Origin: Terana coerulea
Lineage: Eukaryota; Basidiomycota; Agaricomycetes; Polyporales; Phanerochaetaceae
Assembly (NCBI GenBank): GCA_024811115.1
Contig: JAKOGH010000005.1
Coordinates: forward strand, 992,001 to 1,056,000
Reading direction: 5' to 3'
Length of the DNA stretch: 64,000 nucleotides
Below are positions 59,624 through 64,000 of the stretch, piece after piece. The position numbers were made by a program, and so were the translations under genes. The stretch's first letter is position 1; each line of letters begins with the position of its first letter. Under the pieces are notes generated by a model, which worked only from the letters and a program-made list of their open reading frames with translations, ran no database searches and was not told the DNA's origin.

Positions 59624-62600
59624 ATGGTAATGCCTCAGTTGCCGTCATATTCCAGCGCAGGCTCATCGCAGGATGGCATGGCTTCCGGACAGCAAGTCAA
59701 TCTCGACTCCAATTACCCTCGGGCAGCTCAGAGCAATGGTGGGCTCTGCCCCGAAGCCAAAGGCACGTTCAGCGCATCGCCTACATGCACCGCTCACTTC
59801 TCATGCCTCGCTGAGAAAGTAGCAGTCCTATTACGACTTTCGGTACGACGACGAAGACACTGTTCTGAATGAAATTGAAGAGTTTTACTCGTATGTGGAG
59901 ATGCCCGCAGGTTTCAGAGAACCTAAGAGCATGGGAAGGGTCATTCCCAGGCAGTACGTCCGCATACACATCGTGTTCGGCTTCAATCTCACCACACTAT
60001 GTTCGGGCCATATAGGGTGGATAGATAGCACATTCAATCAACGAAAAGCACACGTAGATAGACTCCTCGAGGGTCTTGAGCATCGAGATGCCGAGTTCCG
60101 GTTCCTCAATGCACGAAGACTGCTCTATATCCTCCAGGGTGCGTGCAGTGGGTAGCGTTCATAACAGATGACTGAACTTGGATCTCAGGGACCTTTGCGG
60201 AAACTTCATCTCCCGAGCACCAGCTGCACTGGATTGTGGAAAACTGCAAGGTGGTCCGAGCTGCGAACGGTGTTAGCAACATTGTGGAAGCAATGAAGAT
60301 TGCATGCTCGAAGCATGATTTGTTATGGTATCATCTCCGTCAGATTCTGTGTGAGAGTCCCGCTCAATAATGCCTTTCACGCATATAGTAGCCTAAGCGA
60401 CTCAGATGCCGCACACTTCAACATCTCACTTCAAGAAAAAGCGGACTTCATGGAAGAAGTCACCACAGAACTTTCTGTGTATCTGGGCATGCTCTATCAT
60501 ATGGTAGAAGTGTTCAAGGGTCATGACGACTTTGCTGATGAACTAAGTGAGTGTGTAGGAGTCTTCCGAAATCAGATACGGCTGATCACAGGAGTCATAG
60601 TGAGTCTGGAACCACCATTACCCGTCTATCTCTTCAACGTGGTGGCGGGACTCAAGGACAAAAGCGCTAAAGGGTATCCCGTCAAGAAGGTGAGACTCCC
60701 GCATGACATCACTCTCACGAATACGAGAGCTAACCTTGTGATAGCTGCTACTCGTGTTATGGAAATCTATCCTCACCTGTTGTGGAGGTATCCGAGAACT
60801 AGCCCGTGTTAAGAAGCTCTCTAGGGAGCTGGCGGGCCTTGGACGGGTGCCTGACGAAGGTCTCATACGCCATCGATTGCGCATCTCCTCATGTTGCTCA
60901 CATTATTCTACTTACAGCTGCGCCCATTAAAGCGTCGCCTCTCGACATTGAAGCTTTCCATTCGGAGATTAGCGTCAAGTACCCTACGTTCGCACCTCAC
61001 GACAAGCAGCATCCGGATCTGGACCAGATACCGGCACCAACCCCAATCGCAGCTACCAAGCTGGCAGAGGCGTACTCGCCAATACCCATACGACACCACT
61101 ACGAACATGATGACCCAGAATCTTCTCACGGTCTACCCCCTGGACATCCCCACGGACTGCCCTTCCACCCGCCTCAGGCCGGTTCGGGCTTCCGCATGCC
61201 CCAGACCGCAACTCCAGCGCCCAGTCCACCGCCGTCACCGAAACCGAAGAAACAGCAGTTCCAGACGGACCAGACACGGCCCTTCCTATTCCCGTTCTCC
61301 AGGAGTATGTGGGGCCGCCGCGGCGGCTCCGCTGGTGCCCTTCGCCATTGACGAGGCCGACAAGCTGTACCACAAACACATGTACGTGAGTCTTTCGCTG
61401 TGGGAGATGTGGAAGACCCGGGAGGAGTGTATGACGGCCGAAAGCGGGCTGGAGCGCATGCCCGGCACCGAGAAGGTCTTCGAGCCGAAGGTGGCGCCGA
61501 CCATCGCCGTGCGTGTACCATTCAGTTCTGGCCGACTGCGAGTTGCTGATGTGTGCTTTCGCCCGCCGCGCATGTCCAGGATGACGAGGCCTCGGAGACA
61601 CTTCCCGACGTCGCGCAGCTGGATGCGATGATTGCGGAGGCCGAAGAAGCGATGGCAAATGCCGGGACGACCGCGGAAAAGAGGAAGGCCAAGGAGCGCA
61701 AGGAGGATCTTATGCGCCTGAAGCGCGTCGAGCAAATATACGTACGTCAAGCTGCGGGCTCGCGTCTCGCGCCGTTCGTGACTAACGCGGCTATATTTTA
61801 TATAGGGCGCAGTTCTCCCCGTGCTTTCTGGTTGGGTGCTTGTTTTGCTCAAGCTGCTCCTCGCCACGGTCACCGCCAATGCCGGAAATGCTCAGCAGGC
61901 CAACGGTGGGTTTCCGCCAGGTGTCCCGTCTCGTAAGCAGCAATTTGTTAATACCCCCGTGGTGCCGCTGACGGCTGTGTGCCAGCAATGGAGCAGCAAC
62001 CGCCGCAGCCTCCGCCGAGTCTGGATGATATTGACGTGACTCGGCATCGCGAGATTACTTCGAAGGCGGTCTCGGCGATACTGCTGCTCACCTTGAAATG
62101 GCTCAAGGTCTCCCGTACGTGTTCCGCACAAGTGCAGCCCAGACATGATACTGAATGAGAGATAGATGTGATGAAGTTCCATCACTTGGGTCAGATTTTG
62201 TTGGATACGAACTGTTTACTCCTTATTCTGAAGATGTTTGGACTTCAGGAGGTCGCCAACACTATCGTATCCAAAGCTGATGCGCCCGACAACAAGTACG
62301 GGGATTGCGGTCTTCATCCCTGTTCATCGCTGACATACTCGCCTCAGTTTCTTCAGGTTCTGTCAGTTGCATTTCTCTAGCAACCCGCAGCCGTATCGGC
62401 CTGAAGATGACATGCTCAAAGCGCCAAGGCAGACTATCATCAGGGTCACGACCCTACCCAATGGCGAGAAACGCGAAGAGGAGGTCGACTTGCTCACTGA
62501 CTTCTCGTGGAGGAATTTCTTCTCTACCATCAACTTCGCTAAGATTATGCAGAAGCTCTCCAAGCACCGCTCCCACAGAATAAGGATGCTTGTTCAGTAC

Positions 62601-63892
62601 AAGAGCTCTGTAAGTGATTCATTTGTTCCTAATGAAGATGAGGGTCTCACCAGATATCGCAGGCAGTCCTGAAACGCATACTGAAAGTCCAGCATCCAAT
62701 GCTGCAACTGCATGTGCTGAAGTTGATCAAGAGCCAAGTGCCCTTCTGCGGCCGGAAATGGAGGCAATGTAAAAGTCCCCTGTGATGCGCGTCTCACGGT
62801 CGGCTGATCGGTCTCCGGCCTAGCCAACATGCAGGTCATCACTGCAGTGTACCTCAACTGTCGCCCAGATCTGCGGGACGAATGGCTCACGGGCATCGAG
62901 GTTGACGACGTCTCGGACGCACAGGTATGACTCCTCGGCGCGCCGCGTGCCGCCACAAGTTCTGTCTGACTGTCCGTCCCTACAGGCACAGGAGCAGGCG
63001 CTGCGCCATCTCGTCAAGTTCTGTACGTTGCCGCACGCGCATCTGCAACGTGTGATAGACCCGCTGACGGCTGATGCGCATCAGACAACAGCAAGCGGTA
63101 CGGCGCGGTGGCCGCGCAGCAGTCCGCGGGCGGGCACCGCCGCTCGATGAGCCTGTCCCACCACCTCGAGGGCCTGCACCCGGGCCCCGAGATCGCGGGC
63201 ATCATCCGCCCCGTCGGCACGCCGAACACGGCCGACGCGGACGTGTTCCCGCCGCTGCGCGCGCACGCGCCGGACAACAACTTCCTGCCCTACGTCACGG
63301 AGGACATCGCGTTCGAGGAGGAGTACGAGGAGTACCTGTCGGACATCGGGTTGACGGACTCGCAGGGGTCGCCGAGCAGCTACGGCGGCTCATCCGCGTG
63401 GAGCCGGCTGCCCGAGCTCGCGTCGGACATCTCGGACGGCATTAGCGACAGCGAGAGCATCGTCTCCATCGGCGAGCTGGGCGACGAGGCTCGCATGGAC
63501 GCCAACCGCGAAGACCGCGATATCCCCGATGAGAATCTGAACAACTGGGAGGTGGGCACTGTGCTGCGCCCGGATGGCATGTCGTTGACACTGACCAATC
63601 GTTGACAGCACATGAGCCCAAAGACCATGGCCGCATTGACGAAGTCTCCTGCCGGCGGCCGGCGGTCGAGCTCCGGCGGCGGGCTGCGCCCCGTGCTGCC
63701 CTTCGAGTTGGATGTTGAGGGTAGCGCGGTCGAGCTTGACGTGGACGATGAGGAAGAACTGGGGCCCATGCCAAAAGACCAGTCGGGGCCGTTCAACGCG
63801 GGCGCTGGCGTCGACGAAGTCGAGTATGCCTATGGGTGCGTATGAATGCCATTTCAGTATCGCGCGTCACTGACTTGAATCGCAGGGTGTGA
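59624..63892 (+). CDS. FAR11: Far11/STRIP subunit of the STRIPAK complex
   Basis: The N1221 domain starts SYYDFRYDDEDTVLNEIEEF (about 59830) and continues VSENLRAWEGSFPG, AHVDRLLEGLEHRDAEFRFL. Later blocks include PLPVYLFNVVAGLKDKSA, FAIDEADKLYHKHMYVSLSL, and the C-terminal half with FHHLGQILLDTNCLLLILKM, FFRFCQLHFSSNPQPYRP and LQLHVLKLIKSQVPF. It ends with a long acidic tail. Clear exons include 60016-60138, 60189-60327, 60389-60546, 60601-60689, 60745-60859, 61580-61741, 61806-61905, 61986-62114, 62166-62295, 62348-62610, 62664-62768, 62824-62924, 62986-63022, 63085-63551, 63609-63835 and 63886-63892. STRIPAK joins PP2A to growth, hyphal-fusion and cell-cycle control. The first ~65 codons are not securely spliced. 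An extra C at 59904-59906 and an unresolved shift near 61296-61314 break the frame. Confidence 0.88.
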
Positions 63893-64000
63893 GTTGTGGG
63901 TCGCCCTGTAGGACGCCCGTAGCATCAATGTCGCTGTCAGTGGGATGGTATAACAATATTGTACGATAAATACGATGCAAGGAATCATGCGCCTCGCTGC

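Overview
The window is nuclear DNA of a filamentous basidiomycete, most probably an Agaricomycete wood or litter decayer. The genes are closely packed on both strands. Coding regions are cut by many 45-65 nt GT-AG introns, and several proteins are fungal types: a RIM15-type kinase with a receiver domain, FAR11 of STRIPAK, a Pho85-type cyclin, an AA9 lytic polysaccharide monooxygenase and Agaricomycete F-box/LRR proteins. No bacterial, organellar or viral genes were recognised.

Layout. 1-5.1 kb: an unknown coiled-coil protein (-), RPN11 of the proteasome lid (+) and a mitochondrial S18 ribosomal protein (-). 6.2-12.3 kb: a large RIM15 orthologue (+). 12.9-24.5 kb: a local family of unknown proteins. 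Its first member carries ubiquitin-interacting motifs, the second is interrupted by a ~4.2-kb element with perfect 400-bp inverted termini, and the third is a truncated pseudocopy. An F-box/LRR gene lies between the second and third. 24.8-30.4 kb: a multi-pass membrane glycoprotein (-) and a second, dead F-box copy (+). 30.7-38.2 kb: a TPA1/Ofd1 prolyl hydroxylase (-), a WTAP/Mum2-like protein (-), a small unknown gene (-) and a STEEP1-like zinc-binding protein (-). 38.5-43.4 kb: an ankyrin protein (+) and a GPH/sucrose-type transporter (+). 43.7-50.3 kb: DPH6 (-) and UBA1 (+) sharing a ~210-bp divergent promoter. 50.5-58.1 kb: the AA9 monooxygenase (-), a homeodomain protein (-) and a Pho85-type cyclin (-). 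59.6-63.9 kb: FAR11/STRIP (+).

Two points dominate. First, the inverted-repeat element sits inside a coding sequence. It is flanked by a 7-8 bp duplication, and the gene's original C-terminus is stranded on the far side; an uninterrupted site survives in the paralogue. Second, single-base frame breaks occur in many genes that otherwise look conserved, usually in or beside mononucleotide runs. That points to consensus errors rather than biology, so only in-frame nonsense codons and truncations are used here as evidence of pseudogenes.

Several genes touch ubiquitin and proteasome function (RPN11, UBA1, F-box genes, the UIM protein) or nutrient and growth signalling (RIM15, Pho85-type cyclin, Avo2-like ankyrin protein, FAR11), but there is no operon-like arrangement. 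Exon boundaries were placed by eye from splice consensus, reading frame and family conservation.
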